Shown here piece by piece: positions 25,283 to 33,988 of a stretch of 64,000 nt of DNA. Each line of letters starts with the position of its first letter. Position 1 is the stretch's first letter. Origin of the DNA: Taklimakanibacter sp050246735 (GTDB lineage Bacteria; Pseudomonadota; Alphaproteobacteria; Rhizobiales; Aestuariivirgaceae). Below the pieces are notes generated by a model. It worked only from the letters and a program-made list of their open reading frames with translations, had not been told where the DNA came from and searched no databases. Position numbers and translations under genes: made by a program. The stretch covers positions 1-64,000 of the forward strand of contig JBFWVM010000006.1 of the NCBI GenBank assembly GCA_050246735.1, given 5' to 3'.

Positions 25283-26215
25283 ATGAGCCGGCGCAAGGGC
25301 GTCGCCGTCCTCGGAATTTTCGTCGCCGATCTGGCGTTCCGTGCCGTTCGCCTGCCGGGCATCGGCGAGACGATCGCAGGGACGGGCTTCAAGGTCGGAC
25401 CCGGCGGCAAGGGATCGAACCAGGCGGTCGCGGCCGCGCGCGCCGGGGCGCAAGTGACGTTCATCTCGAAGATCGGCCGCGACGAATTCGGCGCCATCGC
25501 GCTCGCTACCTGGGACAAGGAAGGGATCACGCCGCGCGTCGTCGAAACGTCCGATCAGCCGACGGGCGCAGCCTTCATCTATGTGAACGAGGCGAACGGC
25601 GACAATGCGATCATCGTCGTGGCGGGAGCGGCGGGCACCATCGGTGCCGCCGATGTCGAGGCATCGGCCGAGGCGATCCGCGATGCGGCCGTGTTCGTCA
25701 CCCAGCTCGAGCAGCCGGTCGCGGCGGCCAGGCGCGGACTCGAGCTCGCCCGGGCGGCGGGGGCCATCACGATCTTCAATCCGGCACCGGCGGAGCGCTT
25801 CGACGATGCGCTTTACGGTCTTTGCGACTACGTCACACCGAATGAAAGCGAAGCGACGCTTCTGACCGGTGTCACCGTCAAGACCCCCGAAGATGCGCGC
25901 AAGGCCGGGGACGTCTTCCTCAGGAAAGGCGCCGGGGCGGCGCTGATCACGCTGGGCGAGACCGGCGCCTATCTCCATTCTGCGAGCCGATCGGTGCTGG
26001 TGCCGGCATTCAGGGCAGGGCCCGTGGTCGAGACGACAGGGGCCGGGGATGCGTTCAATGGCGGTCTGGCCGCAGCCCTCGCCGAAGGCGCCCCGGCCGT
26101 CGAAGCCGCACGCTTCGGCGCGGCGGTCGCCGGCATTTCCGTCACCCGTGCCGGAACCGCGCCCTCCATGCCCACCCGCCGGGAAGTCGATGCTTTGCTC
26201 AAGACGAGCGCGTAA
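25283..26215 (+). CDS. Ribokinase-family (PfkB) sugar kinase
   Basis: This cytoplasmic kinase (310 aa) phosphorylates a sugar or sugar alcohol with ATP. The two PfkB signatures are present: KVGPGGKGSNQAVAAARAG near residue 38 and the catalytic ETTGAGDAFNGGLAAAL near residue 252, with the base Asp in GAGD. It follows the ATPase gene by 17 nt, so import and first phosphorylation of the substrate are coupled. Sequence resemblance is to ribokinase, but the substrate could be another pentose, hexose or polyol. Confidence 0.9.
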   Translation: MSRRKGVAVLGIFVADLAFRAVRLPGIGETIAGTGFKVGPGGKGSNQAVAAARAGAQVTFISKIGRDEFGAIALATWDKEGITPRVVETSDQPTGAAFIYVNEANGDNAIIVVAGAAGTIGAADVEASAEAIRDAAVFVTQLEQPVAAARRGLELARAAGAITIFNPAPAERFDDALYGLCDYVTPNESEATLLTGVTVKTPEDARKAGDVFLRKGAGAALITLGETGAYLHSASRSVLVPAFRAGPVVETTGAGDAFNGGLAAALAEGAPAVEAARFGAAVAGISVTRAGTAPSMPTRREVDALLKTSA

Positions 26216-26277
26216 CGGGCGCGGGCGCTTTCGTCCTCACTCCTTTGCGCTTTCGATTGACAGGCGTCGCGTACATT

Positions 26278-26289
26278 CTAACATGTTAG
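26278..26289. promoter_or_regulatory. Candidate operator in front of the receptor gene
   Basis: CTAACATGTTAG is a perfect 12-bp palindrome in the 105-bp gap between kinase and receptor genes, 31 nt before the receptor start. It could be a binding site for the linked GntR protein and may control a second internal promoter for the receptor. Confidence 0.45.
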
Positions 26290-26320
26290 CAAACAAGGCA
26301 TCGTAAAGGGAGGACGTATC

Positions 26321-27979
26321 GTGAGACCGCAACAATACGAAACACTGCTGGCGCTCCAGGCCAATCGCCGCAATGCGCTGAAGGGGGCTGCCGCCCTGAC
26401 GGCGCTTGCCGCGACCGGCGGCCTCACCGCTCTTGCGCCTAAGGCTTTCGCGCAATCGGACCTTCGCAAGGAGATCCTTCAGGTTCCGGGCGTCGGCAAG
26501 GGATCACCCACCGATGCGGACTGGCAGAAGGTCGGGGAATTGTGCATGGGCGCGACCAAGGCCAATGTGAAGGAGGGTGAGTTCAAAGGCGTCGAGCTGA
26601 CCTTCATGGGGCTCAACAATCAGAACCTGCACAATCTCCTGTTCCGCGGCTTCCTCAAGCCATGGGAGATTTATACCGGCGCCAAGATCAACTGGATCGA
26701 TCTCGCCCAGGCCGACTACAATGCGCGCCTGCAGCAGTCGATCGCGACCGGCACGGTCGATTTCGACATCGTCGAGATGGGCGCTCCCTTCGAAGGCGAT
26801 GTCTGCGGCAAGGGATTGGCCTCCGAAATGCCCGACTGGGTCAAGGCGCAGATCGAGATGGACGACTATGTCGGCTATCTGAAAGCCCCGGTCGGCACCT
26901 GGAACGGCAAGACCTATCGGATCTCGATCGACGGCGACTGCCACACCTTCAACTACCGCACCGACGTGTTCTCCGATGCCGAGCTCGCCAAGGCATGGAA
27001 GGACGAAGGCCATCAGGGCGAATGGGGCGTTCCCAACACCTGGCAGAAAGTGCAGGAGGTCACCAAATTCCTGAAAGGCAAGCAGGCCGCCGGTCAGGAC
27101 GCCTACGGCTATCTCGATCCGGCCAAGGGCTGGGGCGGCTTCGGCTTCTATTTCCTGGAAAGCCGGGCGACCGCCTATGCCAAGCATCCCGACGACGAGG
27201 CCTGGCTGTTCGATATCGACACGATGAAGCCGCGGGTCAACAACCCCGCCTTCGTGCGCGCCATCCAGGACGTGATCGACGCGCTGCCGGCCGAGCCCGC
27301 CGACCAGCTCAATGCCGATCCGGGCACCACCGCCTTCCAGCAGTTCCTTGCCGGAACCGGGTCCATGCTCGCCTGGTGGGGGGATGTCGGCTCGATGGCC
27401 AAGACCAGCGACGGCTCGGTCATCGGCGACACGGTCGCCTTCTCCATCCTGCCGGGATCGGACGACGTCTACAACGCGAAGACCGGCCAGTGGGACACGC
27501 TGCCCACGGGTCCGAACTTCGCGCCGAACATGGCCTATATCGGCTGGGGCGTCTATGTGATGGCGCGCGTCGACAGCGATCCGGTCAAGCAGAAGGCGGC
27601 GTGGAGCGCTGCGGCTCATCTCGGCGGCAAGGACCTCTCTCTGTGGACCTCGGCCTATCCGTCAGGCTTCCAGCCTTACCGCAACAGCCATTTCAACATT
27701 CCGGAGTGGGTGGCGGCGGGCTATGACGAAGCTTTCATCTCGTCTTATCTCAAGTCGCAGTCCGATTCGTACAACCATCCCAACGCGGCGATCGAGCCGC
27801 GCATTCCCGGCATATTCCAATATTACAGTGTCGCGGAGGACGAACTCGCCAAGGTTTTCGCGGGCGGGGCCACCGCTCAGGCCGGCGCGGATGCGATCGC
27901 GGCGGCGTGGGAGAAGATCACCGACCAGATCGGCCGGGACAATCAGATCAAACTCTACAAGGCGTCGCTCGGCGTCTAG
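26321..27979 (+). CDS. Extracellular sugar-binding protein (family 1), Tat-type signal
   Basis: This periplasmic receptor has 552 aa, long for family 1 but similar in size to the one at 4159-5814. It starts at GTG 26321 with GGGAGG 8 nt upstream. The signal contains NRRNALKGAAALTALAATGG, a twin-arginine-like motif and core, with cleavage after KAFA. The first mature residues and motif LDPAKGWGGFGFYFLE fit a glycerol/sorbitol-type CUT1 receptor. The permeases follow. Confidence 0.92.
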   Translation: MRPQQYETLLALQANRRNALKGAAALTALAATGGLTALAPKAFAQSDLRKEILQVPGVGKGSPTDADWQKVGELCMGATKANVKEGEFKGVELTFMGLNNQNLHNLLFRGFLKPWEIYTGAKINWIDLAQADYNARLQQSIATGTVDFDIVEMGAPFEGDVCGKGLASEMPDWVKAQIEMDDYVGYLKAPVGTWNGKTYRISIDGDCHTFNYRTDVFSDAELAKAWKDEGHQGEWGVPNTWQKVQEVTKFLKGKQAAGQDAYGYLDPAKGWGGFGFYFLESRATAYAKHPDDEAWLFDIDTMKPRVNNPAFVRAIQDVIDALPAEPADQLNADPGTTAFQQFLAGTGSMLAWWGDVGSMAKTSDGSVIGDTVAFSILPGSDDVYNAKTGQWDTLPTGPNFAPNMAYIGWGVYVMARVDSDPVKQKAAWSAAAHLGGKDLSLWTSAYPSGFQPYRNSHFNIPEWVAAGYDEAFISSYLKSQSDSYNHPNAAIEPRIPGIFQYYSVAEDELAKVFAGGATAQAGADAIAAAWEKITDQIGRDNQIKLYKASLGV

Positions 27980-28013
27980 CGTTTTGTAAAGCCGGGGATT
28001 TGACACATTCGAG

Positions 28014-28040
28014 TCCGGCGGCGCAGCCTGCGCCACCGGA
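28014..28040 (+). other. Intercistronic stem-loop after the receptor gene
   Basis: TCCGG-C-GGCGCA, loop GCC, TGCGCC-A-CCGGA: an 11-bp interrupted stem with a 3-nt loop and no U-tract, in the 92-bp gap between the receptor and first permease. It probably raises receptor mRNA stability relative to the permease mRNA, as hairpins do in other binding-protein operons. Confidence 0.5.
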
Positions 28041-28071
28041 CCTGCATTCTACTTGGACGTTCCGAGCTCTC

Positions 28072-29190
28072 ATGACGACAGCGCTGCCCGAGGCCGCCGG
28101 CAAGATGCATGACCCGGCATCGCGTTCGACCATGAAGCCCGCAGCCCCCATGGGCCGGGCGCTTCTGTGGGCGGCGTCGCTCGGGCTTGGCGCGATCACG
28201 CTCTGGCAAAGCCTGTTCAAGGCAGGCGTCGTCGGGATCGGCTTCGAGACCTGGCGTCCGGTCCTGTACGCCTTCATTCTATGGGCGATCGCGCTGGGTG
28301 CGGCGCAAGTGCTCATGCATGGGGAGCGCGGCAAGCATGCGCTCTTCGTCCTGCCGGCGGTCGCCTTCACCCTCGCCATGGTGATCTTCCCGACCTTCTT
28401 CGGCCTCTACATCGCCTTCACCGACTGGAATCTGAGCTCGTTGGCGGGGCGCCGGTTCAACGGTCTGGACAATGTGAGAGCGCTCGTCGGCGACGCCTAT
28501 TTCTGGAACGCGCTCTACAACATGATCTATTACGTGCTGTTCGTGCTGGTCCAATATGCGATCGCCTTCGGTCTGGCTCTGCTCCTCAATGCCGAGATCA
28601 GAGCGCGTAAATTCTTCCGCGTCGCCTTCCTCCTTCCTTTCATGCTGAGCCCGGTGGCGGTGAGCTGGATGATCGGCAAGTCGCTGCTCGAATACCGCTT
28701 CGGTCCGGCGGCGACGCTGGCGCGCCATCTCGGCTGGGACAATCCGGCCTTCTTCACCACGCCATGGATCGCGAGGCTGAGCATCGCGCTCATGGATGCA
28801 TGGGTGTGGATACCCTTCATCATGATCCTGCTGCTCGCGGGCCTCCAGGCGCTTCCCAAGGACGTGACCGAGGCGGCCAAGGTCGACGGCGCCGGTCCCT
28901 GGCAATCCTTCTGGCAGATCACCTTTCCGCTCATGCTGCCGATCAGCATCACCGCGATCGTGATCAAGATCATCTTCCAGCTCAAGCTCGCCGACATCGT
29001 GATCAACGTGACCGCGGGCGGGCCGGGAGGCGCCACCGACACTGTGTCGAGCTTCATCTTCCGGGAGTATCGCGACCGTTCCAATGTCGGCTATGGCACG
29101 ATGCTGGCGGAATTCTATCTGGTGATCATCGTCATCTTCGTCATGCTGCTGCTGAAATCCGTGAGCCGCTTCATGCAGAGGGCGAATTGA
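28072..29190 (+). CDS. Sugar ABC transporter permease (MalF type)
   Basis: This inner-membrane permease has 372 aa from the ATG at 28072. That start is tentative, because ATG codons at 28105, 28132 and 28150 are also possible and none has a strong ribosome site. There are two extra N-terminal hydrophobic segments before the core six-segment domain. The EAA loop is TEAAKVDGAGPWQSFWQITF. It is followed by the second permease after 1 nt. Confidence 0.9.
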   Translation: MTTALPEAAGKMHDPASRSTMKPAAPMGRALLWAASLGLGAITLWQSLFKAGVVGIGFETWRPVLYAFILWAIALGAAQVLMHGERGKHALFVLPAVAFTLAMVIFPTFFGLYIAFTDWNLSSLAGRRFNGLDNVRALVGDAYFWNALYNMIYYVLFVLVQYAIAFGLALLLNAEIRARKFFRVAFLLPFMLSPVAVSWMIGKSLLEYRFGPAATLARHLGWDNPAFFTTPWIARLSIALMDAWVWIPFIMILLLAGLQALPKDVTEAAKVDGAGPWQSFWQITFPLMLPISITAIVIKIIFQLKLADIVINVTAGGPGGATDTVSSFIFREYRDRSNVGYGTMLAEFYLVIIVIFVMLLLKSVSRFMQRAN

Positions 29191-29191
29191 G

Positions 29192-30115
29192 ATGGCGGCG
29201 GTCGCGGAAAGGCGGGGGCAGCGCGCGCAGGACGGCACATCCGATGCGGGCCGCCTTGCGACGCGCGTGCTGGTCTATGGCGCGCTGATCCTGTGGACCT
29301 TCATCTCCTTGTTTCCGATCTACTGGACCGTCACCACCTCGTTCAAGAGCGCGGTCAATGTCACGCAGGGCCATCTCATTCCCTTCGTCGATTTCATGCC
29401 CGACTGGCGCGGCTGGCGCTCGCTCGGCCTGTCGCCCGATACGATCGGCCAGATCTCGACGGTCAGGGACGAGTTCCTCAAGCGCTTCGAGAACAGCATC
29501 ATCGCATCCCTGGGCGCCGCGGCTCTGGCGGTCCTGATCGGTTCGCTCGCCGCCTATGGCTTGAGCCGTTTCGATTACAAATTCGGCTGGATGCGCAACA
29601 AGGACATCTCCTTCTTCTTCCTGTCGCAGCTCATCCTGCCGCCCGTCGTGCTCGCCATGCCGTTTCTCGTCCTCTACAAGGAACTGGCCCTGCTCGACAC
29701 GCGCATCGGACTCATCCTCGTCTATACTCTGATGGTGCTGCCGATCGTGATCTGGATCATGCGCGACCAGTTCGACACCATCCCGATCGAGCTCGAGCAG
29801 GCGGCCCTGGTCGACGGCTGCTCGGTGTGGGGCGCCTTCCTGCGCATCGTCGTCCCGATCGCCCTGCCGGGCATGGTGGCGGCCTTCATCCTGTCGGTGA
29901 TCCTGTGCTGGAACGAATATTTCTTCGCCGCGCTCCTGACCAGCACCAATGCCAAGACCTTGCCGGTGATGGTGGCGAGCCAGACCGGCTCGCAAGGCAT
30001 CAACTGGTGGTCCATGGCGGCATTGTCGACCGCGGCGATCGCGCCCCTGGTGCTGATCGGCGTGTTCCTCGAACGCTATATCGTCAAGGGCCTGACGGCG
30101 GGCGCGGTCAAATAG
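29192..30115 (+). CDS. Sugar ABC transporter permease (MalG type)
   Basis: This second permease of the importer has 307 aa and six membrane segments. The EAA loop is EQAALVDGCSVWGAFLRIVV, and the C terminus ends KGLTAGAVK, as is usual for MalG-type subunits. It is the last gene of the operon; the next gene is convergent. It has a larger periplasmic loop (about residues 60-95, DWRGWRSLGLSPDTIGQ) than the MalG-type permease at 2364-3194. Confidence 0.92.
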   Translation: MAAVAERRGQRAQDGTSDAGRLATRVLVYGALILWTFISLFPIYWTVTTSFKSAVNVTQGHLIPFVDFMPDWRGWRSLGLSPDTIGQISTVRDEFLKRFENSIIASLGAAALAVLIGSLAAYGLSRFDYKFGWMRNKDISFFFLSQLILPPVVLAMPFLVLYKELALLDTRIGLILVYTLMVLPIVIWIMRDQFDTIPIELEQAALVDGCSVWGAFLRIVVPIALPGMVAAFILSVILCWNEYFFAALLTSTNAKTLPVMVASQTGSQGINWWSMAALSTAAIAPLVLIGVFLERYIVKGLTAGAVK

Positions 30116-30228
30116 ACGGACGAGGCCGTCATGGACCGGCTGATGGAGGTTCCCGTACTGCAAGGTCGGCATGGAACGTGCCGCTCCGCGCGGTCAAAGG
30201 CGGGACCGCGGCGGCGCCGACCATTTCT

Positions 30229-31152
30229 TCATCGCAAGTCTTCCCGAGCTTGCTTCCGGTCGTTCTCGTCGAGGAATTCCGCGACGGTCCTGATGCATTT
30301 CCCGGTTTCTTCCACATGGGGAAAGTGGCTCGATTTCTCCATGATGACCCAGCGCGCGCCCCTGATCCCGTCGGCAAAAGGCTGCACGGCCGCGGGCGTC
30401 GCCTCGTCATGGCGTCCCGAGATCAGGAGCGTCGGGACGTCGATGGCCGAGACCCTGTCGATGACGCTCCAGCTCCTGAGACTGCCGATCACGAAGAACT
30501 CGTTGGGGCCGTTCATGGTGTTGTAGACGGTCGGATTGCGGCCGATCTGATCGAAGGAGCGCTTCACCTCCGGCGGAAAAGGAACGACGCGGCACACATG
30601 GCGCTCATAGAAAGCCATGGTCGCCGCGGCATATTCGGGGTCGGCGAGCGTCCCTGCCTTCTCGTGCCGGTCGAGGGCGGAACGGACGTCCTCCGGCAGT
30701 TCGCCGCGCAGCCGGTTGGCTTCGGCAACCCAAAGTTCCATCGATGCCGGCGAATTGGCGATGGTGAGCGATCTGAGTCCCGACGGCCGCGTGACGCCGA
30801 ACTCGGCGCCGAGCATGCCGCCCCAGCTCTGGCCCAGCACATGATAGGCCGAACGAATACGCAAGTGATCGATGAGGCTGTTCAGCTCGGCCACGAAGAG
30901 GGCCGGGGTCCAGAAGCCGACGCCCTTGTCCGGAAGAAGCGTTGATCTGCCGCAGCCAAGCTGGTCGTAGTGGATGACCTGACGGCCATGGCGGGCGAGA
31001 AGCTTGTAGGCATCGAGATAGTCATGCGCGGCACCCGGGCCGCCGTGAAGAATGACGACGGGCGGCTTGGTCGAGGAAGGGTCACCGGTGATGCGGTACC
31101 AGGTAACGTAGTCGCGAAAAGGAGCGTAGCCTTCCTTGCTATAGATGCGCAT
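30229..31152 (-). CDS. Proline iminopeptidase-family alpha/beta hydrolase (S33)
   Basis: This cytoplasmic hydrolase has 307 aa. The oxyanion motif HGGPG is at 36-40, DQLGCGRS follows, and the nucleophile Ser109 is in LGQSWGGM. The charge-relay Asp and His are in SGRHDEATP and SSHFPHVEE. The family releases N-terminal proline or hydrolyses amino acid amides. The ATG at 31152 was chosen over an upstream one because the S33 fold begins here. It stands alone, convergent with the sugar operon and divergent from the FAH gene. Confidence 0.88.
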   Translation of the reverse strand: MRIYSKEGYAPFRDYVTWYRITGDPSSTKPPVVILHGGPGAAHDYLDAYKLLARHGRQVIHYDQLGCGRSTLLPDKGVGFWTPALFVAELNSLIDHLRIRSAYHVLGQSWGGMLGAEFGVTRPSGLRSLTIANSPASMELWVAEANRLRGELPEDVRSALDRHEKAGTLADPEYAAATMAFYERHVCRVVPFPPEVKRSFDQIGRNPTVYNTMNGPNEFFVIGSLRSWSVIDRVSAIDVPTLLISGRHDEATPAAVQPFADGIRGARWVIMEKSSHFPHVEETGKCIRTVAEFLDENDRKQAREDLR

Positions 31153-31298
31153 GCAAAAGTCCCCGAGACGTCGCGACGCTATAGCGGTTTTCGTCATCTG
31201 GCAATGGCGCGCGGCGGAAAGCGATGTGACATTGTTTCTTTTATCCGGCAAAATATGCACAATGCGGCCCGTATTCACCATCAGTCGGCATTCATCCC

Positions 31299-32492
31299 AT
31301 GACCCTCACCCTCGATGATCATCTGAAACCGGAAAAAGTCCTGCCGGTCGATCACCCCAAGGCAAGCCTGGCGGGCCGGCTATGGCGGCCGGAGCTCGAA
31401 GGACCGTCCATCGTCGCGCTTCGCGGAGATGAGCTCTTCGACGTCAGCCGCGAATTTCCGACGATGCGCGATCTGTGCGAGACGGCCGATCCGGCCAGGG
31501 CGCTGCGCGGCGCGAAAGGCGAACCGGCCGGAAAGCTCGGCGCCGCTCTCGCCAACACGCCCGCCGACACCCGCGACGCATCGAAACCGTGGCTCCTCGC
31601 GCCCATAGACCTGCAGGCGGTCAAGGCGGCGGGCGTCACCTTCGCCATATCGATGCTCGAGCGCGTCATCGAAGAACGGGCGCGCGGCGACCACAACGCC
31701 GCGGCGGAGATCCGCAAAACCGTCAAGGCGCTGGTCGGCGACGATCTCAGAAAGCTCAAACCCGGGTCGGCGCAGGCGATGCGGCTCAAGGAAACGCTGA
31801 TCGCCCAGGACGCCTGGAGCCAGTATCTCGAAGTCGGCATCGGTCCGGACGCCGAGGTCTTCACCAAGGCGCAAGTCATGTCGTCGGTCGGCACCGGCGC
31901 CGATGGCGGGCTCCATGCCATCTCGACCTGGAACAATCCGGAGCCCGAGATCGTGCTCGCCGTCGCCTCCACCGGCCGCATCGTCGCCGCCACCCTCGGC
32001 AACGACATCAACCTGCGCGATGTGGAAGGCCGTTCCGCGCTGCTCCTGTCCAAGGCGAAGGACAACAACGCCTCCTGCGCCGTAGGTCCGTTCCTGCGCT
32101 TCTTCGACGAGACTTTCAGCCTCGACGATGTCCGCCGGGCGAACGTCACCCTCTCGGTCGAAGGGCCGGAAGGCTTCACCCTCAAAGGCTCGTCGTCGCT
32201 CACCATGATCAGCCGCGATCCGGCCGACATCGTCGGCCAGATCATCGGCAAGCATCATCAGTATCCCGACGGCTTCGTGCTTTTCCTCGGCACCATGTTC
32301 GCGCCGGTCGAGGACCGCGACACGAAGGGCAAGGGCTTTACCCACAAGGAGGGCGATATCGTCACCATCGCCACCGAAAAGCTCGGCAGTCTCACCAACC
32401 GCATGCGGCGCAGCCATGAATGCCCGCCCTGGACGTTCGGCGTCAGCCACCTCATGCGCAATCTCGCGAAGCGAGGATTGCTGCAGACCTGA
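31299..32492 (+). CDS. Fumarylacetoacetate hydrolase (FAH) family protein
   Basis: This 397-aa protein has an FAH-type catalytic domain in its C-terminal two thirds: metal ligands are expected in NNPEPEIVLAV (acidic pair) and GNDINLRDVEGRS. The roughly 120-residue N-terminal extension and overall size resemble 2-keto-3-deoxy sugar acid dehydratases of the XylX type more than classical FAH. A dehydratase acting in sugar-acid breakdown is therefore plausible, given the sugar operons around it. The reaction is not certain. Confidence 0.83.
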   Translation: MTLTLDDHLKPEKVLPVDHPKASLAGRLWRPELEGPSIVALRGDELFDVSREFPTMRDLCETADPARALRGAKGEPAGKLGAALANTPADTRDASKPWLLAPIDLQAVKAAGVTFAISMLERVIEERARGDHNAAAEIRKTVKALVGDDLRKLKPGSAQAMRLKETLIAQDAWSQYLEVGIGPDAEVFTKAQVMSSVGTGADGGLHAISTWNNPEPEIVLAVASTGRIVAATLGNDINLRDVEGRSALLLSKAKDNNASCAVGPFLRFFDETFSLDDVRRANVTLSVEGPEGFTLKGSSSLTMISRDPADIVGQIIGKHHQYPDGFVLFLGTMFAPVEDRDTKGKGFTHKEGDIVTIATEKLGSLTNRMRRSHECPPWTFGVSHLMRNLAKRGLLQT

Positions 32493-32602
32493 GAAGCCCA
32501 GATCTAAAGAGCTTTTTAATCTTCTTTTACGCGCTCGGAAGATTTGCCTTGCGGCATGTCCGCCATAGAGGAAATTTTAAAACTACCCTACGATAACAAG
32601 CC

Positions 32603-33970
32603 ATGGCAAAAGCTGACCGGACATTGACGGATGTGCTCGGCCGTCGCGACCATGGCGCGCTCCTGGCACACATTCTGGACAATGGGACGATCGCCGCGCT
32701 GCTGGTTGCGCCCGATGGCCGGGTCGTCTTTGCCAACGAGGCTTGCTGCCGGATGATCGGCATCGAACAGGCCGGGCTCATCGGGCGCGAAGCCGATGGC
32801 GTGTTTCACCCCGACGACCGCGAGGCCGGCCGCGGCGATCGCCGGGCCGCCGCCGAAAAGCGGAGCGGCCGCTGCGCCGTCGAACGGCGGCTCATAAGCC
32901 GGGACGGCCGCACCGTGTGGACGAAAGGCTCCCTGTCGCTGCTGGGCGGCAAGCGCACCGGCGAGCCGCCGCTCCTCGCCTATCTGCTGACGGATGTGAC
33001 TCCGCTCAAGGAAATGGCTCTGGAAAAGGAGCGCCTTGACGTGACCTTGCACTCGATCGCCGATGCCGTCATCTGCACCGACGCGCAGGCGCTGGTCACC
33101 TTCATCAATCCGCTCGCCGAGCGCCTGACCGGCTGGACCGCGGCGGAGGCCGCCCGCCGGCCGGTCGGCGAGATATTCAATCTCATCGACGAGCGTTCGG
33201 GACGGCCGCCCGTCAGTCCCGTCGAGCAGTGCATGGCGGAGCGCCGCGCCCTCACCATCGAAGCCGGAACGATACTCCTGAGCCGCAGCGGCGATGCTTT
33301 CGATATCGGGCTGTCGGCGGCGCCGGTGCGGACGGACGAGGGAATCCTGGGCTCGATCGTCGTCTTCAACGACCTGACGAAGATCAATGCCGATCGCAGA
33401 AAAGTCGCGCGCTCGGCTCTGCATGACGGGTTGACGGGCCTGCCCAATCGCGGCGCCTTCATCGAGAAGCTGGCCGTCGCCCTGACGGAAGCGCGCGAAG
33501 AAGGGCGCACGCACGCCCTGTGCTTCATCGATCTCGACCGGTTCAAGCTGGTGAACGATCGGGGCGGCCATGCCGCCGGCGACGCGCTGCTGGCGCATGT
33601 CGCCAAGATCATCGCGCTGAGCTGTTCGAGCAAGGACGTTCCGGCCCGCCTCGGCGGCGATGAATTCGCCGTGCTCATCCGCGACTGCACGGCGAGCGAG
33701 GCGGAGAAGGCAGCGAGCGACATCGTGCATGCCGTCGGCAATATCGAGTTCCGCTGGGAGGCACAGCTGTTCCGTATCGGCGCCAGCATCGGCACCACCA
33801 TGATCACCGATGCGAGCACCTGTCTCGAGGACATGCTCAACGAGGCCGACCGGGCGTGCTACCTGGCCAAGCATTCGGGGCGCGGCCAGGTCCATGTCTA
33901 CAATCCGCAGCACCAGGCGGTGGCGCATGGCGGCGATCTGCATCCGTCCAAATGGCTCAATATGCATTAG
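32603..33970 (+). CDS. PAS-PAS-GGDEF diguanylate cyclase
   Basis: This soluble protein has 455 aa. Two PAS sensory domains (about 25-140 and 145-265) precede a GGDEF domain (about 285-445) that makes cyclic di-GMP from two GTP. The active-site motif is intact (ARLGGDEFAVL, near residue 351). The product-inhibition I-site, RxxD five residues earlier, reads SSKD and so lacks the Arg. No EAL domain is present. It has no membrane segment. It stands alone between the FAH gene and the guanine deaminase gene. Confidence 0.92.
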   Translation: MAKADRTLTDVLGRRDHGALLAHILDNGTIAALLVAPDGRVVFANEACCRMIGIEQAGLIGREADGVFHPDDREAGRGDRRAAAEKRSGRCAVERRLISRDGRTVWTKGSLSLLGGKRTGEPPLLAYLLTDVTPLKEMALEKERLDVTLHSIADAVICTDAQALVTFINPLAERLTGWTAAEAARRPVGEIFNLIDERSGRPPVSPVEQCMAERRALTIEAGTILLSRSGDAFDIGLSAAPVRTDEGILGSIVVFNDLTKINADRRKVARSALHDGLTGLPNRGAFIEKLAVALTEAREEGRTHALCFIDLDRFKLVNDRGGHAAGDALLAHVAKIIALSCSSKDVPARLGGDEFAVLIRDCTASEAEKAASDIVHAVGNIEFRWEAQLFRIGASIGTTMITDASTCLEDMLNEADRACYLAKHSGRGQVHVYNPQHQAVAHGGDLHPSKWLNMH

Positions 33971-33988
33971 CCGGATCCGGAGGCTGAT

